The notes under the pieces were generated by a model. It saw only the letters and a list, made by a program, of their open reading frames with translations, made no database searches and was not told the DNA's origin. The position numbers were made by a program, and so were the translations under genes. A DNA stretch of 16,856 nt from an uncultured Lachnospiraceae bacterium (GTDB lineage: Bacteria; Bacillota; Clostridia; Lachnospirales; Lachnospiraceae). Below are positions 1-5,825 of the stretch, one piece after another; positions within the stretch are counted from its first letter, which is position 1, and every line of letters begins with the position of its first letter. Location: contig CAJTOK010000058.1 of NCBI GenBank assembly GCA_910577825.1, positions 1 to 16,856 on the forward strand, read 5' to 3'.

Positions 1-20
1 TTGTAGAAACTTATAAACAA

Positions 21-38
21 GTACTCTTGATTGAGTAC
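21..38. promoter_or_regulatory. Short palindrome upstream of spoVAC
   Basis: GTACTC at 21-26 and GAGTAC at 33-38 are perfect inverted arms around a 6-base spacer, 27 bases before the spoVAC start codon. It could be an operator or a small leader hairpin. No convincing -35/-10 pair is visible in the few bases available upstream, so its role is unknown. Confidence 0.25.
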
Positions 39-65
39 ATCATTATTATACTAGGGGGAATTATT

Positions 66-572
66 GTGAAAGAAAAAGACAGGGATAATCCGGGGATAGA
101 AGAAATTATAAATGAAAAAGATACAGATTTACAGAAAGAAAAATACAATGAATATGTAAAAAACATGACACCGAAAAACAATGGTTTTTTAAACTGTATA
201 AAAGCATTTATAGTAGGCGGGGGCATATGCCTTTTAGGGGAAATATTTAGCAGTATTTATAAATCAATGGGGAATGACGACAAGCTGGCAGGGCTTTACA
301 GCACTATGACCCTGATTGGAATAAGCATAATCCTTACAGGGTTTAATATATACCAGAAGCTTGGGCAGTTCGCAGGGGCAGGAAGCATTGTGCCTATTAC
401 CGGCTTTGCAAATTCCGTTGTATCACCTGCTATTGAATTTCAGGCAGAAGGTGATGTTTTTGGTGTAGGCTGTAAGATATTCTCCATTGCCGGGCCTGTT
501 ATTTTATATGGAATGTTCAGTTCGTGGATACTGGGGGTAATATACTGGATTTATACAATATTTTCTAAGTGA
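66..572 (+). CDS. spoVAC: Stage V sporulation protein AC (SpoVAC), dipicolinate channel subunit
   Basis: This is a 168-residue inner spore membrane protein of the SpoVAC/SpoVAEB family. In Bacillus, SpoVA proteins move dipicolinic acid into the forespore and release it at germination, and SpoVAC acts as a mechanosensitive channel. The first ~30 residues are charged and variable. The family signature follows: TPK..., NCIKAFIVGG (43-52), then the GQFAGAGSIVPITGFANS block and a SPAIEFQAEGDVFGVG block, with about four hydrophobic segments. I chose GTG at 66 because AGGGGG (53-58) lies 7 bases upstream. A longer reading from TTG at 27 has no ribosome binding site and would translate through it. 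The usual partners spoVAD and spoVAEB do not follow; a terminator closes the unit 40 bases later. Anything upstream lies outside the window. Confidence 0.88.
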   Translation: MKEKDRDNPGIEEIINEKDTDLQKEKYNEYVKNMTPKNNGFLNCIKAFIVGGGICLLGEIFSSIYKSMGNDDKLAGLYSTMTLIGISIILTGFNIYQKLGQFAGAGSIVPITGFANSVVSPAIEFQAEGDVFGVGCKIFSIAGPVILYGMFSSWILGVIYWIYTIFSK

Positions 573-610
573 AGGTACTTAGGGTGGAAAATTTCTTAAT
601 ATATAAAAAT

Positions 611-652
611 AAAAGCTGCTTTTGATGGTATAGCCACAAGGCAGCTTTTTGG
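611..652 (+). terminator. Rho-independent terminator after spoVAC
   Basis: AAAAGCTGC (611-619) pairs perfectly with GCAGCTTTT (641-649); CTT/AAG can extend the stem inward past one unpaired G. The 3' arm runs into a short T-run. The position, 40 bases after the spoVAC stop, fits termination of that gene. Confidence 0.75.
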
Positions 653-693
653 CTGTATAATAGGAACAAAAGTTCATATTATTTATGGCTTGT

Positions 694-716
694 GCGCATT
701 TTTAACTTAAATGTGC
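694..716. promoter_or_regulatory. Candidate operator at the XRE gene promoter
   Basis: GCGCATTT (694-701) and AAATGTGC (709-716) form an inverted repeat matching at 7 of 8 positions around a 7-base spacer. It covers the -35 region and spacer of the promoter whose -10 is at 722-727. A repressor bound here would block that promoter, which would suit autoregulation by the downstream XRE protein. This is inferred from position and symmetry only. Confidence 0.3.
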
Positions 717-718
717 CA

Positions 719-727
719 TGCTATAAT
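719..727 (+). promoter_or_regulatory. Extended -10 promoter of the XRE regulator
   Basis: TG at 719-720, one base, then a consensus TATAAT at 722-727. No good -35 is visible (T-rich at 699-704), as is common for extended -10 promoters. Transcription would begin near 733-735, which rules out an ATG at 711 as the start codon of the next gene. Confidence 0.6.
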
Positions 728-743
728 TGAACTGAAGGGAGAG

Positions 744-1091
744 ATGGTTTTTATAATGGAGAGTGCAAAAGAAGCAATAACACCAGGAACCAGGATTTTG
801 CAGCTAAGGACAGAAAAACGTTATACAAGGGAACAGCTTGCATATATGGCAGAGATTTCAGAAAAATTTCTATATGAAATTGAAAATAATAAAAAGGGTT
901 TTTCAGCAGTAACATTATTAAAGTTATCAAGGGCTCTTGATGTCAGTATGGATTATATAATGATTGGTGATAGTGCAAGAAAATATGAAAATGAGATTGT
1001 AGCAACATTAGAACGTTTTAACCCTGATAATTTGGAAAATGTAGAAAGGCTGCTAAAAATTGCTTATGAACTTACAAAAGGGAATAAGTAA
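744..1091 (+). CDS. XRE/Cro-type helix-turn-helix transcriptional regulator
   Basis: This is a 115-residue DNA-binding protein with one N-terminal HTH_3 domain (about residues 16-72). It contains the typical TREQLAYMAEIS recognition region, then YEIENNKKGFSAVTLLKLSRAL and DVSMDYIM. The C-terminal ~40 residues are charged and probably helical, perhaps for dimerisation. The start is uncertain: AAGGGAGAG (735-743) lies directly before ATG 744, slightly too close, and 12 bases before ATG 756. An ATG at 711 would precede the predicted transcript start. The gene stands alone between two terminators. The inverted repeat over its own promoter suggests autoregulation. Its target genes cannot be named from sequence. 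Confidence 0.85.
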   Translation: MVFIMESAKEAITPGTRILQLRTEKRYTREQLAYMAEISEKFLYEIENNKKGFSAVTLLKLSRALDVSMDYIMIGDSARKYENEIVATLERFNPDNLENVERLLKIAYELTKGNK

Positions 1092-1158
1092 AAAGCCTGT
1101 ATATATGATTAAATATTTATGCTAACAAGTAATTATTGTTTTATTAGATGGTACTTTT

Positions 1159-1200
1159 AAATCCAGGCAGGGATAACTTACAGTCCCTGTCTGGATTTAT
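1159..1200 (+). terminator. Rho-independent terminator after the XRE gene
   Basis: A 15-base arm (1159-1173) pairs with 1184-1198 around a 10-base loop. One position is a G-T wobble and the rest are exact. The T-run after it is short (TTATTATAT), so efficiency is uncertain, but the stem is one of the strongest in the window. Confidence 0.7.
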
Positions 1201-1266
1201 TATATCCTTATTAAAGAATAGTATATGCAAAAAGGCATAAATATATGATACAAATATAATTATAAC

Positions 1267-1277
1267 TATGGTAAAAT
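1267..1277 (+). promoter_or_regulatory. Extended -10 element before the small membrane protein gene
   Basis: The sequence TATGGTAAAAT gives TG, one base, then a -10 of TAAAAT (1272-1277). The -35 region is A-rich and not recognisable. The element lies 44 bases upstream of the ATG at 1322. Confidence 0.45.
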
Positions 1278-1321
1278 AGTTCCAGGGGTTCTTGTCCAAA
1301 TTACAGAAAGCTGGTGGGGAT

Positions 1322-1576
1322 ATGGATTTAATTATGGAAATTTTATTAGAGCTTATATTTGAAGGAACATTGGAAATGGTAACATCAAAGAAGATACCAA
1401 TGTTTATACGTTTACTTGCAGCGGTATTATTACTTGCATTTTATATTGGGTTTGGAGGGGTTTTAATCTATATAGGAATAAAACATAAAAGCATAGTGGT
1501 TATAATATGTGCCGTGGTACTGCTTTTGGTGGTCTGGATTGTAACTGTAAAAAAGTATAAGGAGATAAGGGGATAG
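1322..1576 (+). CDS. Small membrane protein, uncharacterised
   Basis: This 84-residue protein starts MDLIMEILLELIFEG and has two strongly hydrophobic segments: LLAAVLLLAFYIGFGGVLIYIGI, then VVIICAVVLLLVVWIVTV. It ends in a short basic tail. I recognise the general pattern of a widespread Firmicutes family of roughly 90-residue proteins of unknown role, in which an acidic amphipathic N-terminus is followed by a K-rich turn and two membrane helices. ATG 1322 is preferred because the family begins there. The purine-rich GGTGGGGA lies immediately upstream, closer than usual. An alternative TTG start at 1292 with AGGGG before it would add 10 residues. The stop codon lies inside its own terminator hairpin. 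Confidence 0.7.
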   Translation: MDLIMEILLELIFEGTLEMVTSKKIPMFIRLLAAVLLLAFYIGFGGVLIYIGIKHKSIVVIICAVVLLLVVWIVTVKKYKEIRG

Positions 1577-1590
1577 AAATCCCCTTTTTG
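1567..1590 (+). terminator. Terminator overlapping the stop codon of the small membrane protein
   Basis: AAGGGGAT (1567-1574) pairs exactly with ATCCCCTT (1579-1586) around the tetraloop AGAA, followed by a T-rich run (TTTTTGTTTT in all). The TAG stop (1574-1576) sits at the top of the stem. On the minus strand the same stem also follows the convergent lipoprotein gene, but with a poor T-run. Confidence 0.85.
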
Positions 1591-1592
1591 TT

Positions 1593-2189
1593 TTATTGCT
1601 CTGGTGGCAGCATTTCTACTGTCCATTCTGCTTTTTCAACAATAAATTCTATATCATCTTTTTTTATATAGCCTTCATCACCGCCTGGCAGGCTGCATTT
1701 AAAGAAATCCCCCTCTTTTCCTTCAATTAATACTGCTGAAGAATATCCAGTGGTTTTAGGTTTTTTATCTTTTGGGGATTCATAAACACTAACATTCTTT
1801 GCTAAACCGCTTGTAGCATTTTGTATGTCCGCATCATCAAAGGATACAGCATCTTTACTGACATGCCCTGCCAGTACAGGCAGTTCTGTTGCAGCAAGCT
1901 GTATATGGTAGTCGTCCTTATTTTCATTTATTACAAGGACAAGGTTTCCTTCCTTTACCATTACTGTACGTTTTTTATAGTTGTTAGGGTCAAAATATGT
2001 TACATTAGCTGTTTGTATAAGAATCCCTGTCTGCCCTGCATGGTTTGTGTTCTTATCTGTATCCGCAGGTACAGGTTCTTTACTGTCTTGTACAGCCTGC
2101 TTCTCCTGGTTATTCTGGTTATCAGTTTTTTGGCTGCATCCAGATAATATTACAAGAGTTAAAGCAATAAAAATAATTTTGCGTTTCAT
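1593..2189 (-). CDS. Lipoprotein with two divergent SH3-like repeats
   Basis: This is a 198-residue secreted lipoprotein. Residues 1-17 are a type II signal peptide with basic MKRK, a hydrophobic core and lipobox LSGC, so Cys18 would be lipidated. A polar linker rich in Q, N, K and D follows (about 19-52). Two similar segments then resemble bacterial SH3 (SH3_3) repeats: ILIQTANVTYF... (about 55-105) and LAKNVSVYESP...GEGYIKKDDIEFI-like (about 128-187), the second with a G-D-EGYI-K strand. Such domains usually bind cell-wall peptides. The protein is probably anchored outside the membrane and may contact peptidoglycan. The ribosome binding site is GGGAGGGG just before the ATG. Its gene converges on the small membrane protein with 16 bases between the stops. 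No enzyme domain is seen. Confidence 0.75.
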   Translation of the reverse strand: MKRKIIFIALTLVILSGCSQKTDNQNNQEKQAVQDSKEPVPADTDKNTNHAGQTGILIQTANVTYFDPNNYKKRTVMVKEGNLVLVINENKDDYHIQLAATELPVLAGHVSKDAVSFDDADIQNATSGLAKNVSVYESPKDKKPKTTGYSSAVLIEGKEGDFFKCSLPGGDEGYIKKDDIEFIVEKAEWTVEMLPPEQ

Positions 2190-2311
2190 ATGTGCCCCTC
2201 CCTGTATGTTATATAATTAATATACTTTATTCTAGCACAACTTATCAGACACTTCTTTAAAAAATAATTAAGATTACATATGGACGGGCTGGTAATTATA
2301 TCTCCGGTGTC

Positions 2312-2340
2312 TTGCTTATAACCGGAATATATGGTATTTT
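2312..2340 (+). promoter_or_regulatory. Promoter of the phosphatase-nfo-rel-S66 cluster
   Basis: A -35-like TTGCTT (2312-2317), 17 bases, then -10 TATTTT (2335-2340) preceded by TGG, making an extended -10. A TCCGGT/ACCGGA inverted repeat (2303-2308 and 2321-2326) flanks the -35 and could be an operator. Transcription would start near 2347. Confidence 0.45.
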
Positions 2341-2394
2341 ATAAAATATGTATATATATAGAAAGGAAAAGTGGCAAGGCACTACAGGTATAAA

Positions 2395-2934
2395 ATGGGA
2401 TATTTATATTTAACAAGGCATGGACAGACTGTATGGAATGTCAGTGGCAGGGTATGCGGGGCTACAGATGTAGAACTTACGGAAAAGGGAAGGGAACAGG
2501 CAGCGGCGCTTGGTACAGTTTTAAGTTCTGATAAGGATATTAATATAGATGTGGTAGTTTCTTCACCACTTAAAAGGGCAAGGGATACAGCAAAGATTAT
2601 TTCAGATGCTATTTTAGTTCCAATGTATACTGATATACGTATAACAGAACAGAATTTTGGGAAATATGAAGGGAGCGGACGGCGTTCTGATGAATTTATA
2701 GAGGCGAAACGCCATTTTGCGGATAATTATGAAGGCGGGGAATCAATGCTTAAAGTTGCACAAAGGGTTTATAATTTCCTTGATGAAATAAAAAAAGATA
2801 CTGGTAAAACTTATCTTATAGTTGCACATAATGGTATAGCGAGAATTGTACATTCGTATTTTTTTGATGAGAGTAATGAAGAATTTTCAAATTACTCTAT
2901 AGATAATTGCGGGCTTGTACGTTACCAGTGGTAA
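2395..2934 (+). CDS. Histidine phosphatase family protein (phosphoglycerate mutase-like)
   Basis: This 179-residue protein belongs to the branch-1 histidine phosphatase superfamily, which transfers phosphate through a phospho-histidine. The phosphorylated His is in TRHGQT (His9). SSPLKRARDTA supplies the substrate-binding Arg (Arg61), EQNFGKYEG the catalytic acid Glu, and VAHNGIARI the second His (about 145). It shares its fold with cobalamin-pathway CobC, small-molecule phosphatases and mutases. The substrate cannot be read from sequence, and no cobalamin genes are near. The start is uncertain: GTG at 2371 (eight more residues) has AAAGGA only 3 bases away, while ATG 2395 matches where the family begins. 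It is the first gene of the cluster, with nfo starting 20 bases downstream. Confidence 0.85.
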   Translation: MGYLYLTRHGQTVWNVSGRVCGATDVELTEKGREQAAALGTVLSSDKDINIDVVVSSPLKRARDTAKIISDAILVPMYTDIRITEQNFGKYEGSGRRSDEFIEAKRHFADNYEGGESMLKVAQRVYNFLDEIKKDTGKTYLIVAHNGIARIVHSYFFDESNEEFSNYSIDNCGLVRYQW

Positions 2935-2954
2935 AATAACCGGAGGAATGTGGT

Positions 2955-3788
2955 ATGTATTATATAGGAAACCATCTGCCAGTTGCCAGTGGATATACAG
3001 CAATGGCAAATATGGCGTTAAGGCTTGGGGGAAATACATTTGCATTTTTTACAAGAAACCCAAGGGGGAGCAGGGCAAAAGAGATTGATGAAAAGGATAT
3101 ACAGGAGTTTCTTAGAATAGCAAGGGAAAATAAATTTGGAAAGCTTGTTGCACATGCCCCCTATACATTAAACTTATGTTCTGATAAGGAAAATGTCAGG
3201 AAGTTTTCTAAAGAAACATTTGCAGACGATATAAAAAGAATGGAGTATATACCTGGCAGCTATTATAACTTCCATCCTGGTTCACATACTGGACAGGGGG
3301 CAGAAAAGGGTATTGAAATAATTGCAGATGTGTTAAATGAAGTATTGTCACCAGAACAGACAACTATTGTACTGCTTGAAACAATGGCAGGCAAGGGAAG
3401 TGAAGTTGGCAGGACATTTGAAGAATTAAGGGGGATTATGGACAGGGTATGGCAAAAAGACAAGCTGGGGGTCTGCCTTGATACATGCCATATATGGGAT
3501 GGCGGATATGATATAGTTAATAATCTTGATGGTGTTATAGATGAATTTGACAGGGTTATAGGGCTTGAAAACCTTTATGCAATCCATTTTAATGACAGTA
3601 AAAATGAATGTGGCTCACATAAAGACAGGCATGAAAGGATAGGGTATGGCAAAATAGGGTTTGAGGCAATGAAGCGTGCAGCACTCCATCCTGCCTTTGA
3701 AGGAAAGCCGTTTATACTTGAAACGCCTAATGATGATGAAGGTTATAAAAAGGAAATTGCAATGTTTAAGGAATGGATGGAGGAATAA
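2955..3788 (+). CDS. nfo: Endonuclease IV (AP endonuclease)
   Basis: This 277-residue, zinc-dependent, TIM-barrel enzyme cuts the backbone 5' of abasic sites and trims blocked 3' ends in base excision repair. All expected metal ligands are present: His67 (AHAPY), His107 (NFHPGSH), Glu142 (LLETMAGKG), Asp176 and His179 (CLDTCHIWDGGYD), His211 (IHFNDSK), Asp224 and His226 (KDRHERIG), and Glu256 (ILETP). The length is normal (E. coli Nfo is about 285). The start is supported by GGAGG (2942-2946) 8 bases before ATG. One base separates its stop from the next gene, and the ribosome binding site of that gene lies inside the end of nfo, so the two are probably translationally coupled. Confidence 0.95.
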   Translation: MYYIGNHLPVASGYTAMANMALRLGGNTFAFFTRNPRGSRAKEIDEKDIQEFLRIARENKFGKLVAHAPYTLNLCSDKENVRKFSKETFADDIKRMEYIPGSYYNFHPGSHTGQGAEKGIEIIADVLNEVLSPEQTTIVLLETMAGKGSEVGRTFEELRGIMDRVWQKDKLGVCLDTCHIWDGGYDIVNNLDGVIDEFDRVIGLENLYAIHFNDSKNECGSHKDRHERIGYGKIGFEAMKRAALHPAFEGKPFILETPNDDEGYKKEIAMFKEWMEE

Positions 3789-3789
3789 A

Positions 3790-4434
3790 ATGTTACAGGC
3801 AGTTCCGGTAAAAGAGGATATATTAAAAAAAGACGGTCTGTCATTGGAATTATTAGCAGAATTATCGTATAAATCCAGATTGGGAATACGTTTGAAAAAG
3901 AATTTGCATTATTTTGATAAGAATGCTTTATTTAATGAACTATTAGAGATAAATAAATGGTATGATAATTGTTTGCTTCTCCATAATCTTACAATAGATT
4001 ACCATATTAAAAGTATACAGTCAGCATATTTTAAGTATGAAAGATATTATCCAGACCACCAGGCTGCTAAAGTTTTTAATGATATGCTTGGATTCCGTAC
4101 ACTTTGTGATAATTATAATGAAGTATTATTATTAAAAGGGTGCAGCCAAATCAGGGTTGCAGATATGTCAGAAGGAAAAGCAAATGATGATGGTTACAGG
4201 GGTGTCCATGTGTATTTCCAGCTGGATAATTTTCATTATCCAGTTGAAATCCAGTATAATACTTATTATGACAGGCAAATAAACAACTGGCTTCATAAAT
4301 ATATTTATAAAAGGGAATATGATAGCAGTATTGGATATTATTTAAGACAAGAATATGAAAATGCTTGCATTAGGAATGAAAGTGAATTTAAGGAGAGATT
4401 GGAATATGTGTTACTTAATAGCAAAAAAATTTGA
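3790..4434 (+). CDS. RelA/SpoT-fold nucleotidyltransferase-like protein; possible small alarmone synthetase or ToxSAS-type protein
   Basis: This 214-residue protein has a divergent RelA/SpoT synthetase-like domain and nothing else: no HD hydrolase, TGS or ACT domain. Recognisable blocks are IKSIQSAYFKYER (basic helix), VFNDMLGFRTLCD (Asp98 at the catalytic Asp position, GFR for the usual GxR), DDGYRGVH (133-140, matching the NGYxSxH guanine-binding block with Tyr136 and His140) and VEIQYNT (Glu153, matching the second catalytic acid in E-x-Q-x-R-T). The usual Arg of the RxKxxxS ATP-binding loop is not evident, and the stretch between the GFR and GYR blocks is short. It may make (p)ppGpp, modify tRNA as toxic relatives do, or be inactive. 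GGAGGA (3779-3784) sits 5 bases before ATG, inside nfo. The next gene overlaps its end by 29 bases. Confidence 0.7.
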   Translation: MLQAVPVKEDILKKDGLSLELLAELSYKSRLGIRLKKNLHYFDKNALFNELLEINKWYDNCLLLHNLTIDYHIKSIQSAYFKYERYYPDHQAAKVFNDMLGFRTLCDNYNEVLLLKGCSQIRVADMSEGKANDDGYRGVHVYFQLDNFHYPVEIQYNTYYDRQINNWLHKYIYKREYDSSIGYYLRQEYENACIRNESEFKERLEYVLLNSKKI

Positions 4435-4651
4435 TGATACAGGATGCCTGGCATTGCAAATGACACATGGCCCGCATTTGGCAGGATTTAAAGAAAAACT
4501 TATGCAGGAAACTGGATATAAGATGATACAGCTAATTACTATAAGCCGTCCATCTGCTTATGGTGAATATGAACCATACCATTTTGTAGAAACAGAGCAG
4601 GAGTTTGAAGATGCTGTAAGAAGTATGTATATTAATAAGATAGAAGCATAA
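4406..4651 (+). CDS. Small conserved protein overlapping the RelA/SpoT-fold gene (possibly DUF6718-like)
   Basis: This 81-residue cytosolic protein has no signal peptide or membrane segment. It starts MCYLIAKKFDDTGC and carries ALQMTHGPHL, LITISRPSAYGEYEPYHFV and an acidic C-terminal helix (TEQEFEDAV). The MCYLIAKKFD and TISRPSAYGEY motifs remind me of a small uncharacterised family (DUF6718), but I could not check this. AAGGAGAG (4390-4397) lies 8 bases before ATG 4406, inside the preceding gene. The 29-base overlap implies coupled translation with the RelA/SpoT-fold protein, so a partner, regulator or antitoxin role is plausible but unproven. An earlier in-frame ATG at 4355 has no ribosome binding site and gives an unlikely N-terminus. 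Confidence 0.75.
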   Translation: MCYLIAKKFDDTGCLALQMTHGPHLAGFKEKLMQETGYKMIQLITISRPSAYGEYEPYHFVETEQEFEDAVRSMYINKIEA

Positions 4652-4695
4652 TTAATATGGTTTGCTGTTAATATAGAAAATACTGGAGGAATAAA

Positions 4696-5724
4696 ATGAG
4701 AATACCAAAGTTTTTAGAAGACGGGGGGACAATAGGTTTTGCAGCACCATCTTTTGGCTGTAATATAGAGCCGTATAAAAGCGGTTTTATAAGTGCGCAG
4801 GAACGGTTTAAATCAATGGGATATAAACTGGAGATTGGTGAAAACTGTTATAAGGGGTGTGGCACTGGCATTAGCAATACACCTGCAAAATGCGGGCAGG
4901 AACTGAATAGTTTTATGGCAGGAAAAAGGGCAGATGCAATTATTTCATGCGGCGGCGGCGAGCTTATGTGTGAAGTCCTTGATTATGTGGATTTTGACGG
5001 GATAACTAAAGCAGAACCTGTATGGTATATGGGTTTTTCGGATAATACTAATATGACATTCCTGTTGCCAGTCCTTTGTGATACTGCTGCAATATATGCA
5101 CCATGTGCGCCGGCGTTCGGGATGAGGGAATGGCATAAGTCAATACATGATGCTTTTGGCGTGCTTACAGGCAGGACATCTGTGGTAAATGGTTATGGGA
5201 TGTGGGAGAGAGAGTCACTTAAAACAGAGGAAAACCCGCTTGAACCATATAATGTTACAGAAAAAAGGGAAACTAAGTATTATAATTGTAATACGCCAGA
5301 TGGTTCAGAAATTAGTGGAAGGCTTATTGGGGGCTGTCTTGACTGTCTTGGGATACTTGTGGGTACTAAGTATGATAAGGTGGCAGAGTTTAATGAAAGA
5401 TATAAAGAAGATGGCATAATATGGTTTATGGAGGCATGTGAGCTTAATGTAATGTCCATAAGAAGGACGTTGTGGCAGCTTGCACATGCAGGATGGTTTA
5501 AATATGTTAAAGGATTCCTTATAGGACGCCCGGCATGTTTTGGAAATGGGCTTTTTGGGCTTGACCAGTACAAAGCAGTAACAGACATCCTTGGGGAATA
5601 TAATGTGCCAGTAATAATGGATTTGGATATAGGGCATCTTCCGCCAATGATGCCATTAATTTCAGGTGCCAGGGCACATGTAAGGGCAAGTGGCAATGAC
5701 ATTTCAATAGAGTTTAAGTTCTGA
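4696..5724 (+). CDS. S66 family serine peptidase (MccF-like / LD-carboxypeptidase)
   Basis: This 342-residue cytosolic protein of peptidase family S66 has an N-terminal nucleophile domain and a C-terminal domain. The catalytic triad is visible: Ser115 in YMGFSDNT, Glu246 in IIWFMEACELN and His314 in DLDIGHLPPMMP. Family members either remove the terminal D-Ala from muropeptides (LdcA) or cleave toxic aminoacyl-adenylates (MccF, microcin C self-immunity). The 131-residue spacing from Ser to Glu and total length over 340 fit the MccF-like subgroup better than LdcA (about 300 residues, spacing near 102). The extra residues lie in the 165-200 region with Trp170, where MccF has its substrate loop. 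GGAGGA (4685-4690) is 5 bases before ATG. It is the last gene of the cluster; the gap to the previous gene is 44 bases. Confidence 0.88.
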   Translation: MRIPKFLEDGGTIGFAAPSFGCNIEPYKSGFISAQERFKSMGYKLEIGENCYKGCGTGISNTPAKCGQELNSFMAGKRADAIISCGGGELMCEVLDYVDFDGITKAEPVWYMGFSDNTNMTFLLPVLCDTAAIYAPCAPAFGMREWHKSIHDAFGVLTGRTSVVNGYGMWERESLKTEENPLEPYNVTEKRETKYYNCNTPDGSEISGRLIGGCLDCLGILVGTKYDKVAEFNERYKEDGIIWFMEACELNVMSIRRTLWQLAHAGWFKYVKGFLIGRPACFGNGLFGLDQYKAVTDILGEYNVPVIMDLDIGHLPPMMPLISGARAHVRASGNDISIEFKF

Positions 5725-5737
5725 AATATTATTAAAC

Positions 5738-5781
5738 AAAGCCAGGATATAGTAAAATTAATTTTACCATATCCCGGCTTT
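5738..5781. terminator. Bidirectional hairpin between the S66 gene and the chemoreceptor gene
   Basis: The arms 5738-5759 and 5760-5781 are complementary over 22 positions with two A-C mismatches and almost no loop. The hairpin sits 14 bases after the S66 stop and 45 bases after the end of the convergent chemoreceptor gene. T-rich tails exist on both sides (TTTATATAT on plus; GTTTAATAAT on minus), so it may end both transcripts. Confidence 0.7.
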
Positions 5782-5825
5782 ATATATCTATATACCTGTA
5801 CAATAATTAATTATAGCATATTGTT

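Noticed and set aside
2371..2394. GTG at 2371 as start of the histidine phosphatase
   Set aside because: AAAGGA is only 3 bases away, and the family begins a few residues before TRHG, as with ATG 2395. It is not fully excluded.
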